From assembly GCA_947487835.1 (NCBI GenBank), contig CANKXX010000004.1, positions 361,076-425,075 of the forward strand: 64,000 bases of DNA, read 5' to 3'. Within the stretch, counting starts at the first letter, position 1; each line of letters starts with the position of its first letter. Below, piece by piece: positions 25,082 through 35,848 of this stretch. The DNA is from an uncultured Microbacteriaceae bacterium (lineage in GTDB: Bacteria > Actinomycetota > Actinomycetes > Actinomycetales > Microbacteriaceae). A program made the translations under genes and the position numbers. The notes under the pieces are model-generated. The model was not told where the DNA came from. It made no database searches and worked only from the letters and a program-made list of their open reading frames with translations.

Positions 25082-25987
25082 CTAGCTCTTGTCCTTCTCG
25101 CGCAGGTTGTCCTCGATGCCGCCGAGGATCTCCTGCAGCGCGGCGCCGTCCTCGTCCTTGATCACCGCGGTGCCGCCGGAGCCCTCGAGCACGGCCTCCT
25201 CGACCTCGGGCGTGTGGTACAGCTCGACGATCTTCTGGAACGTCTCGTTGTCGGCGTCGTCCGCGCGGGCGACGAAGGCGTTGATGTAGGGCTTCGCGGC
25301 GTCGCTGGCCGGGTCGTCCTTGAACAGCGAGGACTCGAAGTCGAGGCCGGCGTCGGCGACGAAGTTGTTGTTCACGATGGAGGCGTCCACCGAGTCCATG
25401 GCGAGGATGGTCTGCGCCGCGTCGACGGGCGTCACGGTGACCTTCGAGGCCGTCGTGTCGACGTCCGCGGGCGTCGACAGCGAGTTGCCGCCGCCGGTCA
25501 TCGTGATGAGGCCGGCCTCCTGCAGCACGAGCAGGGCGCGGGCCTGGTTGCTCGGGTCGTTCGGGATGGCGACGCTTCCGCCCTGGGGGATGTCCTCGAC
25601 GGACGTGTGCTTCTTCGAGTACAGGCCGAGCGGCACGACGAGCGTCGCCCCGACGGGCGTGAGGTCGCTGTCCGTGCCGACGTTGTACTCGGCGAGGAAC
25701 TGCAGGTGCTGGAAGAGGTTCAGGTCGATCTCGCCGGAGTCGAGGGCGGGGTTGGCCTGCGTGTAGTCCGAGAACTGCACGGTCTCGATGGTGATGCCCT
25801 CCTCGGCGGCGGCCTCCTTGAGCACGGTCCAGTAGTCCTGGCTCTCCTCGGTGGTGCCGATGGAGACGGTGACGTCGCCGTTCTCGTCGGGCTGTGCGGC
25901 GGGCTCGTTCGACGAGCCGTAGGAGCAGCCGGCGAGCGCGCCGACCAGGGGGATCACGGCGAGCGCCGCGACGAGCTTCTTGTTCAT
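25082..25987 (-). CDS. metQ: Methionine-binding lipoprotein
   Basis: The substrate-binding subunit, anchored outside the membrane. The 301-residue precursor has a lipoprotein signal with lipobox LAGC ending at Cys21. The mature part shows the NlpA/MetQ family pattern, with VSIGTTEESQDYW, FQHLQFLAEYN and VAIPNDPSNQARAL. AAAGGA precedes the ATG at 25987. It is the first gene of metQ-metN-metI. A promoter about 125 nt upstream and a hairpin in the leader suggest control before translation. Confidence 0.94.
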   Translation of the reverse strand: MNKKLVAALAVIPLVGALAGCSYGSSNEPAAQPDENGDVTVSIGTTEESQDYWTVLKEAAAEEGITIETVQFSDYTQANPALDSGEIDLNLFQHLQFLAEYNVGTDSDLTPVGATLVVPLGLYSKKHTSVEDIPQGGSVAIPNDPSNQARALLVLQEAGLITMTGGGNSLSTPADVDTTASKVTVTPVDAAQTILAMDSVDASIVNNNFVADAGLDFESSLFKDDPASDAAKPYINAFVARADDADNETFQKIVELYHTPEVEEAVLEGSGGTAVIKDEDGAALQEILGGIEDNLREKDKS

Positions 25988-26147
25988 TGCAGGTCCTTTT
26001 CCGTTGGGGACCCGAAAGGCGCGGGGGCGCCTGAACGCGTGCCGGTGTCGACGCGAGGGACGAGTGTCGCAACGGGAGGGTGCCGGTCCGCGCCGCCTCG
26101 ATGCGGGTCCGTTCCTCGACGCTAGACGCCCCGCGAATCCGTCGCAA
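25988..26147 (-). promoter_or_regulatory. metQ promoter and ~125-nt structured leader
   Basis: TTGCGA (26142-26147) and TAGCGT (26119-26124) are spaced 17 bp apart on the minus strand and give a start near 26112. The ~125-nt leader contains a hairpin AGGCGC-CCCC-GCGCCT (26017-26032) followed by TTT, about 30 nt before the metQ ATG, resembling an attenuator. I could not match the leader to a known SAM riboswitch consensus. The rest of the 345-bp gap up to 26332 holds only the 61-bp palindrome. Confidence 0.5.
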
Positions 26148-26192
26148 AGCGGGGCCGTAACACGGCGGAACATCGCTTGTCTCTGTTGTCCT

Positions 26193-26253
26193 CTGCCCAG
26201 GCACCGGCATCCTGCCCGGGTTCACCCTGGGCACGATGCTCCTGCCTGGGCAG
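26193..26253. repeat. 61-bp palindromic element, copy A
   Basis: Arms of ~30 bp beginning CTGCCCAGGCA and ending TGCCTGGGCAG pair around a short centre. Copies of exactly 61 bp also lie at 33127-33187 and 50424-50484. This one is between the metQ promoter and the end of the ABC-F gene. Confidence 0.85.
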
Positions 26254-26332
26254 GGGCGACGAGACTGGCGGGGAGCGACGAAGTGATCGCGGGTCGGATC
26301 GCGGAGTCGGATCGTGCCGGACCTTCAAGGGT

Positions 26333-28141
<1,809 letters not shown>

Positions 28142-28147
28142 CCGAAG

Positions 28148-28207
28148 AGCCTAGGCGACGGCTCGGACGCGAAACCCGCTCCCTTCCCCAGGAGAACCGC
28201 CTAGCCT
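28148..28207. promoter_or_regulatory. Divergent leaderless -10 boxes
   Basis: On the minus strand TAGGCT (28148-28153) lies 6 nt before the ABC-F GTG at 28141. On the plus strand TAGCCT (28202-28207) lies 6 nt before the glycosyltransferase ATG at 28214. The two boxes share a 72-bp divergent promoter region. Confidence 0.5.
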
Positions 28208-28213
28208 CGACTC

Positions 28214-30004
28214 ATGGGATGGTCGCGCCTACCGGACAGCTCGGGTGGCGGGGGGATTCCGGAGACGGACCTGCTGCCGCCCGCGCAGGATTCGGTCACC
28301 GCAGGTGCGCCCGCGGCCCGGTCCCCGGTCGCCCGCCCCGTTGCCGGATCCGGCTCCGATGCCTCGAGCGCTTCCGGTTCCGCCGGCCCCGCCCGCTCCG
28401 CGGATGCCGCCCTCCCACCCGACTCCGCCGCGGTCGCCGCGGGCCGCCGGGCCGGCAGGCGCGACGCTCTGCTCGTCGGCGCGTTCGGCTTCCTGCTGAC
28501 CGTGGCCTTCTCCTGGGTGCCGTCCATCTGGTACGACGAGGCCGCCACGATCACGGCGACCACGCGATCCTGGCCCGAGCTATGGCGCATGCTCGGCACG
28601 GTCGACGCGGTGCACGGCCTCTACTACCTGCTCATGCACGCCTGGATCGACGCCGTGGGCTACACGCCGTTCACCCTGCGCCTGCCGAGCGCCGTCGTGA
28701 CCGGGGTGGCGGCCGGCTGCCTCGTCGCCCTGGCCCGCCGGGTGGCCACCCGGAACGTGGCCCTCGTCGCCGGGCTCGCGTTCTGCCTGTTCCCCCGGGT
28801 CACCTGGATGGGCGCCGAGGGGCGCTCGTACGCGCTCAGCGTCGCCCTCGCCGTGTGCCTCACGCTCGTGCTCGCGTCCGCCTGCCGCAGGGCCGGCGAG
28901 GACAGACGCACGCGGACGCTCTGGTGGACGGCCTACGGCCTGCTCGCTATCGCCTCCGTGACGGTGTTCATCTACCTCGCCCTGCTGGTCGTCGGCCACG
29001 GGGTCACGCTCCTCTGGGCCGCCATCAGCGCGCGGGGCGAGCGCGCCCGCGGGACCGGCCGGCGCGCCGACGCCCTGCGCTCCCTCGTGGGCTGGGCGGC
29101 GGCCGCGGTCGTCGCCGGGCTCGTCTGTCTGCCCCTGGCCGCCGCGATCATCGCCCAGTCCGGGCAGGTGTCGTGGATCGACCCGATCGGCGCCCACTCG
29201 TTCCACTCCGTGTTCCTGACCCAGCTGTTCCTCGGCAACCCGTGGTTCGCGACCGCCGCCTGGTCGCTCGCGGCGCTCGGCGCCATCGTGCTCTCGCTCG
29301 GCCACCGCGGGCCCTCCCCCGCCGCGTCGCTGGCCGTGACCCCCAGCCCCTTCGCGCCGACCCTGGCGCAGCTCGCGGTGCCCTGGGCCGTCGTCCCGCC
29401 CCTCGGGCTGGTGGCCATGTCCGTGCTGATGGACCCGCTCTACTCCCCGCGCTACCTCACCTTCACCGCCCCCGGCGTCGCCCTCGTGCTCGCCGTGGGC
29501 GCCGTGACGGTGGCCCGCGGGCGGCGGGTGGCGCTCGTGATCGTGCTCCTCGCGGCGCTGTCGGCCCCCACCGTCGTCGCCCAGCGGCAGCCGGAGTCCA
29601 AGCAGAGGTCGTCCTGGGCCGAGGTGGCCCGCATCGTGACGGCGGAGCGCAGCGCGACGGCGGCCGAGGCGCCGGGCACGCGGGAGGCCGTGATCTACGG
29701 ACCGCTGCGCAAGCACCCGACCGCGACGAGCCGGGTGATCAGCTACGCCTACCCGGACGCCTTCGAGGGCCTCGAGGACTTCACCCTCGAGACGCCCGCG
29801 GGCGAGACCGGCCGGCTCTGGGAGGAGCGCTACCGCGTGCGCGACCGCCTCGACCGGTTGGAGGGCGTCGACGTCGTCTGGCTCGTGACGAGCGACCGGC
29901 AGGACTGGCGGCCCGGCATCACGATGCGCCTCGCGCCCCTCGGCTTCACCCTCGACGAGGAGTGGAACCTGAGCTACGTCAACCTGCTCCGCTACGAGCG
30001 CTGA
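28214..30004 (+). CDS. GT-C type glycosyltransferase (GT39/mannosyltransferase-like membrane protein)
   Basis: A 596-residue protein. The first ~78 residues are Pro/Ala/Ser/Gly-rich and disordered. About ten transmembrane helices follow (80-460), then a ~130-residue soluble C-terminal domain. The first outer loop has the acidic motif WYDEAATITATTRSW, typical of GT-C enzymes that use a polyprenyl-phosphate sugar donor. VHGLYYLLMHAW and FTLRLPSAV follow as in actinobacterial mannosyltransferases. It probably glycosylates a cell-envelope component; the acceptor is unknown. The ECF sigma gene starts 13 nt after its stop. Confidence 0.85.
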   Translation: MGWSRLPDSSGGGGIPETDLLPPAQDSVTAGAPAARSPVARPVAGSGSDASSASGSAGPARSADAALPPDSAAVAAGRRAGRRDALLVGAFGFLLTVAFSWVPSIWYDEAATITATTRSWPELWRMLGTVDAVHGLYYLLMHAWIDAVGYTPFTLRLPSAVVTGVAAGCLVALARRVATRNVALVAGLAFCLFPRVTWMGAEGRSYALSVALAVCLTLVLASACRRAGEDRRTRTLWWTAYGLLAIASVTVFIYLALLVVGHGVTLLWAAISARGERARGTGRRADALRSLVGWAAAAVVAGLVCLPLAAAIIAQSGQVSWIDPIGAHSFHSVFLTQLFLGNPWFATAAWSLAALGAIVLSLGHRGPSPAASLAVTPSPFAPTLAQLAVPWAVVPPLGLVAMSVLMDPLYSPRYLTFTAPGVALVLAVGAVTVARGRRVALVIVLLAALSAPTVVAQRQPESKQRSSWAEVARIVTAERSATAAEAPGTREAVIYGPLRKHPTATSRVISYAYPDAFEGLEDFTLETPAGETGRLWEERYRVRDRLDRLEGVDVVWLVTSDRQDWRPGITMRLAPLGFTLDEEWNLSYVNLLRYER

Positions 30005-30017
30005 TCCGGTAGCGGCC

Positions 30018-31331
30018 GTGAGCGATCCCGTGGTGTCCGCCGCTGACGAATCCGTCCGCCGGTCGGTCGAGGCGGTGTGGCGCATCGAGGGGGCGCGCGT
30101 GATCGGCGCGCTCGTGCGCATCACGCGGGACGTCGAGCTCGCGGAGGAGCTGGCGCAGGACGCGCTCGTGGCCGCGCTCGAGCAGTGGCCGGAGGCGGGA
30201 GTGCCACGGAATCCGGCCGCCTGGCTCACCGCGACCGCCAAGAACCGGGCCGTCGATCACTGGCGGCGGCAGGAGCGTCAGGGCGCGAAGTACGCGGAGC
30301 TCGCCCACCGGCTGCAGGGGCGGCCCGGGGTCGGCGAGCCGGATGCGCTCGTCCTCGACCAGCCGCTGCAGGACGACCCGCTGCGGCTCCTCTTCGTCGC
30401 CTGCCATCCCGTGCTCCCCCGGCCGGCGCGGGTCGCGCTGACGCTGCGTCTGCTCGGCGGCCTGACCACCGAGGAGATCGCGCGCGCGTTCCTCGCGCCG
30501 TCCGCAACGATCGGGCAGCGCATCGCCCGCGCCAAGCGCACCCTCGCCGACGCCGACGTGTCGTTCGAGGTGCCGTCCCGCGACGAGTTCCCCGAGCGGC
30601 TGGACTCCGTGCTCGAGGTCGTCTACCTCGTCTACAACGAGGGCTACGCCGCGACCGCGGGCGAGGACTGGATGCGGCCGGCGCTCTGCCAGGAGGCGCT
30701 CCGCCTCGGCCGCGTGCTCGCCCGGCTCGTGCCCGACGAGGCCGAGGTGCACGGCCTGGTCGCGCTGATGGAGCTGCAATCGTCCCGGTTCGCGGCCCGC
30801 ACGACCGAGCTCGGCGAGCCGATCCTGCTCGTGGACCAGGACCGGTCGCGCTGGAACCGGCTCCTCCTCGGGCGCGGACTCGCCGCCCTCGCCCGCGCCG
30901 AGGCGCTGGGAGGCGGCCGCGGCCCGTACACGCTGCAGGCCGCCATCGCCGCCTGCCACGCCCGCGCTCCCCGCTCGGAGTCGACCGACTGGCGGCGCAT
31001 CGCCGAGCTCTACCGGGAGCTCGCCGAGCTGACCGGCTCGCCGGTCGTCGAGCTGAACCGGGCCGTCGCCGTGTCGATGGCCGACGGGCCGGAGGCGGCG
31101 CTGGGACTGGTGGACGACCTCGTGGCGGGCGGCGTGCTCGGCGACTACCCGCTCCTGCCGAGCGTGCGCGGGGACCTGCTCGCCCGTCTCGGCCGCACCG
31201 CGGAGGCGCGGGCCGAGCTCGAACGCGCGGCGTCGCTCACCCGCAACGAGCGCGACAGGCGGCTTCTCCTCGACCGCGCGAGTGGGTTGGGCGAAGAAGG
31301 TCCCGGAGCCCCCCACGGTCAGGGACCGTAA
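30018..31331 (+). CDS. ECF RNA polymerase sigma factor with long C-terminal domain (DUF6596/ECF42-like)
   Basis: A 437-residue sigma factor. Region 2 (about 20-85) contains DVELAEELAQDALVAALEQW and the DNA-contact end HWRRQERQ. Region 4 (about 135-185) contains LTTEEIARAFLAPSATIGQR. The C-terminal ~240 residues are helical and TPR-like, starting with VVYLVYNEGY, the mark of the ECF42-type group that has this domain instead of an anti-sigma factor. Such genes usually sit beside a YCII/DGPF-domain gene, but none is present here. The GTG at 30018 has no clear ribosome-binding site. The last codons run into a small palindrome (31315-31329) resembling REP sequence. Confidence 0.9.
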   Translation: MSDPVVSAADESVRRSVEAVWRIEGARVIGALVRITRDVELAEELAQDALVAALEQWPEAGVPRNPAAWLTATAKNRAVDHWRRQERQGAKYAELAHRLQGRPGVGEPDALVLDQPLQDDPLRLLFVACHPVLPRPARVALTLRLLGGLTTEEIARAFLAPSATIGQRIARAKRTLADADVSFEVPSRDEFPERLDSVLEVVYLVYNEGYAATAGEDWMRPALCQEALRLGRVLARLVPDEAEVHGLVALMELQSSRFAARTTELGEPILLVDQDRSRWNRLLLGRGLAALARAEALGGGRGPYTLQAAIAACHARAPRSESTDWRRIAELYRELAELTGSPVVELNRAVAVSMADGPEAALGLVDDLVAGGVLGDYPLLPSVRGDLLARLGRTAEARAELERAASLTRNERDRRLLLDRASGLGEEGPGAPHGQGP

Positions 31332-31342
31332 GAAGAACGCGC

Positions 31343-32284
31343 TCAGTGCTCCTGGAGGAGGCGCGCGCCGTGGACCGGGCCGGTTACGCGCACGACGTTG
31401 AGCCGCGCCGCGCTGAGCGCGATCTGCAGCTCGAGCGCGCCGTCGAGGTCGGGCGCGAGGAACGCGACCGTGGGGCCGGATCCGGAGATGATGCCCGCGA
31501 GCGCGCCGTTCTCCTCGCCGAGCTCGAGCACGGCGCCGAGACCGGGCGCCAGGTGCAGGGCGGGCGCCTGGAGGTCGTTGTGCAGCACCTCGGCCAGCAT
31601 CTGCGCATCCCCGGCGCGGAGCGCCTGGAGCACGTTGGTGTCCACGGTGGGCTGCGGCGACGCGGGGAAGATGTCGCGGGCGTGCCGGGCCCGGTGCCGG
31701 TCGAGCTCGCCGTAGACATCCGGGGTGGACATGCCGAACTCGGCGAGCGCGAGCACCCACTGGAACGTGCCCTTGGCGAGCGCGGGGCTCAACTGGTCGC
31801 CGCGGCCGGTGCCGATGGCGGTGCCGCCGACGAGCGCGAACGGCACGTCGGAGCCGAGACGCGCGGCGAGAGCGAGCAGCTCCTCGCGGGGCACCTCGGT
31901 GCGCCACAGGGCGTCGCAGGCGAGCAGGGTGGCCGCGGCGTCGGCCGAGCCGCCGCCCATCCCGCCGGCGATGGGCACGTTCTTGTCGATCCGCAGGGCG
32001 ACGCCGCCGCGGAAGCCGGTCTTGCGGGCGAGCAGCCGGGCCGCCTTGATGGCGAGGTTCGAGCCGTCGGTGAGCAGCCCGGAGGTGTCGATGGGGCCGC
32101 CGAAGGTGACCGAGAAATCGTCGGCGGCCGTGGCGTACACGTCCTCGTAGAGGGATACAGCCTGGTAGGCGCTCGCGACGTCGTGATAGCCGTCCTCGAG
32201 CAGGGAGCCGACCTTGAAGAAGACGTTGATCTTCCCCGGGGCGCGTGCGTGGACAGTTCGGGAACCGGCCGCCGCAGAGGTCAT
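31343..32284 (-). CDS. ispE: 4-diphosphocytidyl-2-C-methyl-D-erythritol kinase
   Basis: This 313-residue GHMP-fold kinase phosphorylates CDP-methylerythritol in the MEP pathway to isoprenoids. The N-terminal substrate motif [12 protein letters not shown] is at about 15-26. The ATP loop [15 protein letters not shown] lies about 104-118, and the third GHMP motif is [13 protein letters not shown]. The ATG at 32284 is supported by TAGGTT exactly 6 nt before it. In most actinobacteria it directly follows rsmA; here two other genes lie between them. Confidence 0.96.
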   Translation of the reverse strand: MTSAAAGSRTVHARAPGKINVFFKVGSLLEDGYHDVASAYQAVSLYEDVYATAADDFSVTFGGPIDTSGLLTDGSNLAIKAARLLARKTGFRGGVALRIDKNVPIAGGMGGGSADAAATLLACDALWRTEVPREELLALAARLGSDVPFALVGGTAIGTGRGDQLSPALAKGTFQWVLALAEFGMSTPDVYGELDRHRARHARDIFPASPQPTVDTNVLQALRAGDAQMLAEVLHNDLQAPALHLAPGLGAVLELGEENGALAGIISGSGPTVAFLAPDLDGALELQIALSAARLNVVRVTGPVHGARLLQEH

Positions 32285-32290
32285 GCTTCA

Positions 32291-32296
32291 AACCTA
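32291..32296 (-). promoter_or_regulatory. -10 box for ispE, leaderless-type
   Basis: TAGGTT on the minus strand lies 6 nt before the ATG at 32284, with no ribosome-binding site in the gap. Confidence 0.5.
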
Positions 32297-32379
32297 GCCC
32301 AGCCCCGAGGGGCTCGAAGTTCACCCGGGGAGGAGCGGATCGGGGATGCCGTGCTCCACTCCGCCGGCCGGGTGTCGTT

Positions 32380-33012
32380 TCAGAGCTCGGGCAGCTGGGC
32401 CGGCGGGCAGTTCCAGCGCTTCACCGCGGGTCGCCCGTGCTCGTAGCCCAGCTCGCTCACGGTGCCCGTGCTCAGCGAGAACAGGCCGCCGCTCGACGCG
32501 GGCAGGGAGAGCCAGACCGCGGTGAGGGCGCGCAGCAGGTGGCTGTGCGCGACCATCAGCACGTCCCGGCCGGCGTCGAGCTCCGGCTGGGCACGATCGA
32601 TCGCCGCCCGCACCCGGCGCTGCACGTCCGACGACGACTCCCCCGGCGTCGCCCCGGCGGGCACGCCGTCGGTCCAGAGGCTCCAGGCATGGCCGAGCTC
32701 GGTCTGGATGTCGGCGCTGGTCCGTCCCTCGTAGGCGCCGTAGTCCCACTCGACGAGGTTGTCGTCCAGCTTCACCGCGTCCCCGAAGCCCGCGAGCTCC
32801 GCGGTCCGCGCGGCGCGCGTGCGCGGGCTGGACAGCACGAGGCCGAAGGGATGCCCGGCCAGCGCCTGGCCGAGCGCCCGCGCCTGCTCCTCGCCGGCCT
32901 CGGTCAACGGCAGGTCGGTGTGGCTCGTGTGCTGGCCGCTGATGCTCCACTCCGTCTCGCCGTGCCGCATCAGGAACAGGCGGGACGTCGTGCTGCGTTC
33001 GGGAGAGGTCAT
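32380..33012 (-). CDS. Histidine phosphatase family protein (phosphoglycerate mutase-like)
   Basis: A 210-residue protein with the phosphohistidine motif FLMRHGETEW (RHG at 16-18) and VEWDYGAYEGRT. A second catalytic His is in MVAHSHLLRAL. This is the SixA/GpmB/acid-phosphatase superfamily. The WSISGQHTSHTDLPLT segment resembles broad-specificity phosphatases rather than glycolytic mutase. The substrate is unknown. A CAGGGT box 6 nt before the ATG suggests its own leaderless promoter. It stands between ispE and a 61-bp palindromic element. Confidence 0.9.
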   Translation of the reverse strand: MTSPERSTTSRLFLMRHGETEWSISGQHTSHTDLPLTEAGEEQARALGQALAGHPFGLVLSSPRTRAARTAELAGFGDAVKLDDNLVEWDYGAYEGRTSADIQTELGHAWSLWTDGVPAGATPGESSSDVQRRVRAAIDRAQPELDAGRDVLMVAHSHLLRALTAVWLSLPASSGGLFSLSTGTVSELGYEHGRPAVKRWNCPPAQLPEL

Positions 33013-33018
33013 GCCTCA

Positions 33019-33024
33019 ACCCTG
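33019..33024 (-). promoter_or_regulatory. Possible -10 box for the histidine phosphatase
   Basis: CAGGGT on the minus strand lies 6 nt before the ATG at 33012. It lacks the first T of TANNNT, so it is weaker than the other examples. Confidence 0.3.
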
Positions 33025-33065
33025 CCACGGTGCCCGATGCGGCGTCCCGAGCTCCGGGCCCGCCC

Positions 33066-33187
33066 CTGCCCGGGCACGAGCATCCTGCCCGGATTCACCG
33101 ACGCGCCTGGGGAAGCCGAGCCGCCTCTGCCCGGGCACGAGCATCCTGCCCAGGGTGACCCTGGGCAGGATGCTCCTGCCTGGGCAG
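33066..33187. repeat. 61-bp palindromic element, copy B, with an extra half copy
   Basis: The full element (33127-33187) has 30-bp arms around a single central base. A half copy (33066-33099) repeats the left arm in direct orientation, so the gap before the DUF4287-like gene is almost entirely this repeat. Confidence 0.85.
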
Positions 33188-33194
33188 GCGCGCA

Positions 33195-33746
33195 CTACTC
33201 CTCGGCCGTCGCGACGGCGTCGAGCAGCTGCCGCAGCCGCGCCTTGGCGGACGGAAGCGCCTCCGCGTTCGGCATCCGGGAGCGCGTGAGCACGACCGAC
33301 GACCGGCCACCGACCGTGGGGTTCACCTGCGCGAGCAGCGCCTCGCCGTGCTCGAGGGACCAGCGCGCCGAGACGTACTTGGCCTCGCGGCTCGTCGCGA
33401 CCGGCTGCGCGCCGAGTGCCGCGGTCAGCACCTCGACGGCGCGCTCCAGCAGCGGCAGCTGCTCGCCGGGCATGGTCCTGCTCGCGCCCACGCTGAACGT
33501 GCCGTCCGCCATCTGGCCGGGCCTGCGCATCCCCCGCGCCTGCTCGTAGCCGACGGTCACGCCCTGAGCCCACCAGCCGGGCACGCCGTGCCGGTCGGAC
33601 AGCCAGCCGGCGATCCGCGGATGCGACCAGCTCGTCGCCCCCGCCTGGTCGAGCGCCTCGTACCACTCGTTCCAGCTCTTGCCCGTCGCCTGCAGCACCG
33701 CCCGGTCGCCGAGGTCGTCCTCCCGGCCCGCCACGCCGTTGCTCAC
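33195..33746 (-). CDS. Conserved hypothetical protein, DUF4287-like
   Basis: A ~183-residue protein from the GTG at 33746; a longer reading from 33842 would overlap rsmA. The conserved block ATGKSWNEWYEALDQAG, then HPRIAGWL and HGVPGWWAQGVTVGYEQARG, matches a family of small actinobacterial proteins I associate with DUF4287. The second half carries Arg/Lys-rich strands. No catalytic motif is evident. It lies 67 nt downstream of rsmA on the same strand and may be co-transcribed. A 61-bp palindromic element follows its stop. Confidence 0.75.
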   Translation of the reverse strand: MSNGVAGREDDLGDRAVLQATGKSWNEWYEALDQAGATSWSHPRIAGWLSDRHGVPGWWAQGVTVGYEQARGMRRPGQMADGTFSVGASRTMPGEQLPLLERAVEVLTAALGAQPVATSREAKYVSARWSLEHGEALLAQVNPTVGGRSSVVLTRSRMPNAEALPSAKARLRQLLDAVATAEE

Positions 33747-33813
33747 CGTCGTCCATCCCCTTCCCGCCGGATCCGCGGGCACCGCGCCCGCCGCATCCTC
33801 CGACCGTCTGCCA

Positions 33814-34668
33814 TCACGGAACGTCGGGCGCGACCGATGCAAGGGCGACGAACTCCGCGATGCCGAGCTGCTCGCCGCGAGCGGTCGGCTCGAGCCCCGC
33901 CGCGATGAGCGCCGCCGTCGCGCGCTCGCTCGAGCCCAGCACGCCGGAGAGCGCCTGACGCAACATCTTGCGGCGCTGCTGGAACGCGGCGTCGACGAGC
34001 GCGAACGTGCGCGAGCGCAGCTCTTCGCTGCCGCGCGCCTCCTCGTCCCGCTCGAACGCGACGAGCACCGAGTCGACGTTCGGCACGGGCCAGAACACCT
34101 GCCTGCTCACCTGGCCCGCCGTGCGCCAGCGGCCGTACCAGGCCGCCTTCACGCTCGGCGCGCCGTAGATCTTCGACCCCGGGTCCGCCGCGAGGCGCAG
34201 GCCGACCTCGGACTGGACCATCACGACACCCGACCGGATGCTCGGGAAGTGCTCGAGGAAGTGCAGGAGCACCGGCACGGACACGTTGTACGGCAGATTG
34301 GCCACGAACGCGGTGGGGTCGCCCGGCAGCTCCGTGACGCGCAGCGCGTCCTGGTGCAGCACGGTGAGCGGCGCCCCGGGCTGGAGCTGCTCGACGGTGA
34401 TGGGCAGCTGCTCCGCGAGCCTGCCGTCGATCTCCACCGCAACCACGGCTGCGCCGACCTCGAGCAGGCCGAGGGTGAGCGAGCCGAGCCCGGGTCCCAC
34501 CTCGACCACGGTCTGGCCGGGCTGCACGCGCGCCGTCTTCACGATGCGGCGGACCGTGTTCCCGTCCAGCACGAAGTTCTGGCCCAGCTTCTTCGTGGGC
34601 GATACCCCGAGGAGCTCGGCGAGATCGCGGATCTCCGCGGGGCCGAGCAGGCGTCCGGGTTCGGTCAT
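33814..34668 (-). CDS. rsmA: 16S rRNA (adenine1518-N6/adenine1519-N6)-dimethyltransferase
   Basis: RsmA/KsgA dimethylates two adjacent adenines in the 3' hairpin of 16S rRNA during 30S assembly, using SAM. The 284-residue protein has the N-terminal [10 protein letters not shown] motif, SAM motif [13 protein letters not shown] and the catalytic NLPYNVSVP. The C-terminal helical domain includes [14 protein letters not shown]. The ATG at 34668 overlaps the tatD stop (ATGA), so the two are translationally coupled. A longer frame upstream is ruled out by that context. Confidence 0.96.
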   Translation of the reverse strand: MTEPGRLLGPAEIRDLAELLGVSPTKKLGQNFVLDGNTVRRIVKTARVQPGQTVVEVGPGLGSLTLGLLEVGAAVVAVEIDGRLAEQLPITVEQLQPGAPLTVLHQDALRVTELPGDPTAFVANLPYNVSVPVLLHFLEHFPSIRSGVVMVQSEVGLRLAADPGSKIYGAPSVKAAWYGRWRTAGQVSRQVFWPVPNVDSVLVAFERDEEARGSEELRSRTFALVDAAFQQRRKMLRQALSGVLGSSERATAALIAAGLEPTARGEQLGIAEFVALASVAPDVP

Positions 34669-35651
34669 GAAGTCTCTGCGGGGTCGGGGGTCGGCGAGGT
34701 CACGGGCTCGTCGTCCCAGCGGCCGTAGATGTTCTCCGTGTTCGAGGAGATCTGCGCGGCGAGCATGGACACATCGGTGTCGAGGTGGGCCGCCATGGCC
34801 CGCAGCGTGTACGGGATGAGGTACGGGCTGTTCGGGCGGCCGCGCAGCGGCGTCGGGGTGAGGAACGGGGTGTCGGTCTCGACGAGCAGCAGGGCGCGCG
34901 GGGCGACCTCGAGCGCCTCGCGGAGGGCGTGCGCGTTCTTGAACGTGACGTTGCCGGAGAACGACATGAACCAGCCGTTCTCGGCGCACTCACGCGCCAT
35001 GTCGGCATCGCCGGAGAAGCAGTGGAAGATCACGCGCTGGGGCGCCCCGACGCGCTTCAGCGTGCGGATGACGGCGGCGTGCGCGTCGCGGTCGTGGATC
35101 TGCAGCGCGATGTCGTTCTGCTTCGCGATCTCGATGTGCGCCTCGAACGAGCGGTACTGCGCGCCCCGCCCCTCGTCCCCCGTGCGGAAGAAGTCGAGGC
35201 CCGTCTCGCCGACAGCGCGCACGCGCGGGCGGGTGGCGAGCTCCGCGATCTCGGCGATGGCGTCGTCGAGGGTGCCCGCCCTGTCGTAGTTCGGCGCCTC
35301 GTTGGGGTGGATGGCCACGGCCGCGAGCAGGCGGGGCTCGTGCGCCGCCACCTCGGCGGACCAGCGCGACGTCTCCAGGTCGCCGCCGACCTGCACGACG
35401 CCCTTCACGCCCACCGCGGACGCGCGGTCCAGGTGCTCGCGGTAGTGCATCGGGTTCTCGCCGTCGGCGATCTCGAGGTGCGCGTGGTTGTCGTACACCG
35501 GCACGACGAGCGCCGGCGGCAGCGGCGGGTAGGTGAGGTCGCGGGTCTGCCCGTGCTCCGAGCTCGTGTCGCGCGTGCGGATGTATGCGCTCGTGTCGGT
35601 GCTCAGTCCGTGACTGAACCCGCCCGATGCGCCGGGGGTCTCGTTGCTCAT
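34665..35651 (-). CDS. tatD: TatD-family hydrolase (3'-5' DNase-like)
   Basis: A metal-dependent TIM-barrel hydrolase of 328 residues. Metal ligands are visible in DNHAHLEIA (HxH), GETGLDFF (Glu), IHDRDAH and [11 protein letters not shown] (His), and [10 protein letters not shown] (Asp). TatD proteins degrade DNA or RNA ends. The first ~45 residues are a Ser/Thr-rich extension before the barrel. GAGGAG precedes the ATG at 35651 at about 9 nt. It is coupled to rsmA; metG lies upstream across a gap with a REP-like unit, the conserved metG-tatD-rsmA order. Confidence 0.94.
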   Translation of the reverse strand: MSNETPGASGGFSHGLSTDTSAYIRTRDTSSEHGQTRDLTYPPLPPALVVPVYDNHAHLEIADGENPMHYREHLDRASAVGVKGVVQVGGDLETSRWSAEVAAHEPRLLAAVAIHPNEAPNYDRAGTLDDAIAEIAELATRPRVRAVGETGLDFFRTGDEGRGAQYRSFEAHIEIAKQNDIALQIHDRDAHAAVIRTLKRVGAPQRVIFHCFSGDADMARECAENGWFMSFSGNVTFKNAHALREALEVAPRALLLVETDTPFLTPTPLRGRPNSPYLIPYTLRAMAAHLDTDVSMLAAQISSNTENIYGRWDDEPVTSPTPDPAETS

Positions 35652-35796
35652 GCGCGTCGCTCCTCGTACTCCATGGTGGCGGCCCTCCTCGACCCTAGCC
35701 GCCGCGGGCACGCGATCCCGGGACGCCGACCCGGGCAGGCGGCATCCCGGGCCCGAGCGCGGGCGCGAGTGGAAGGGTACGACCGAGGTAGGGGTC

Positions 35797-35820
35797 GTCC
35801 CTTCGACAGGCTCAGGGACC
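35797..35820 (+). repeat. REP-like 24-bp unit
   Basis: A single perfect unit in the 197-bp gap between metG and tatD. No gene or promoter was recognised in the rest of the gap. Confidence 0.8.
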
Positions 35821-35848
35821 GAGAAGCCCTGCCGCCCGATCGGTGGGG

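Noticed and set aside
25988-26112. SAM riboswitch upstream of metQ
   Set aside because: CCGGCACCC resembles part of a SAM-binding core, but the rest of the SAM-I/SAM-IV consensus could not be fitted by eye. Kept only as a structured leader.
33016-33756. A 246-codon frame overlapping the DUF4287-like gene in another frame
   Set aside because: The alternative frame is Arg/Gly/Ala-rich and runs through the 61-bp palindrome; the chosen frame contains the conserved family block.
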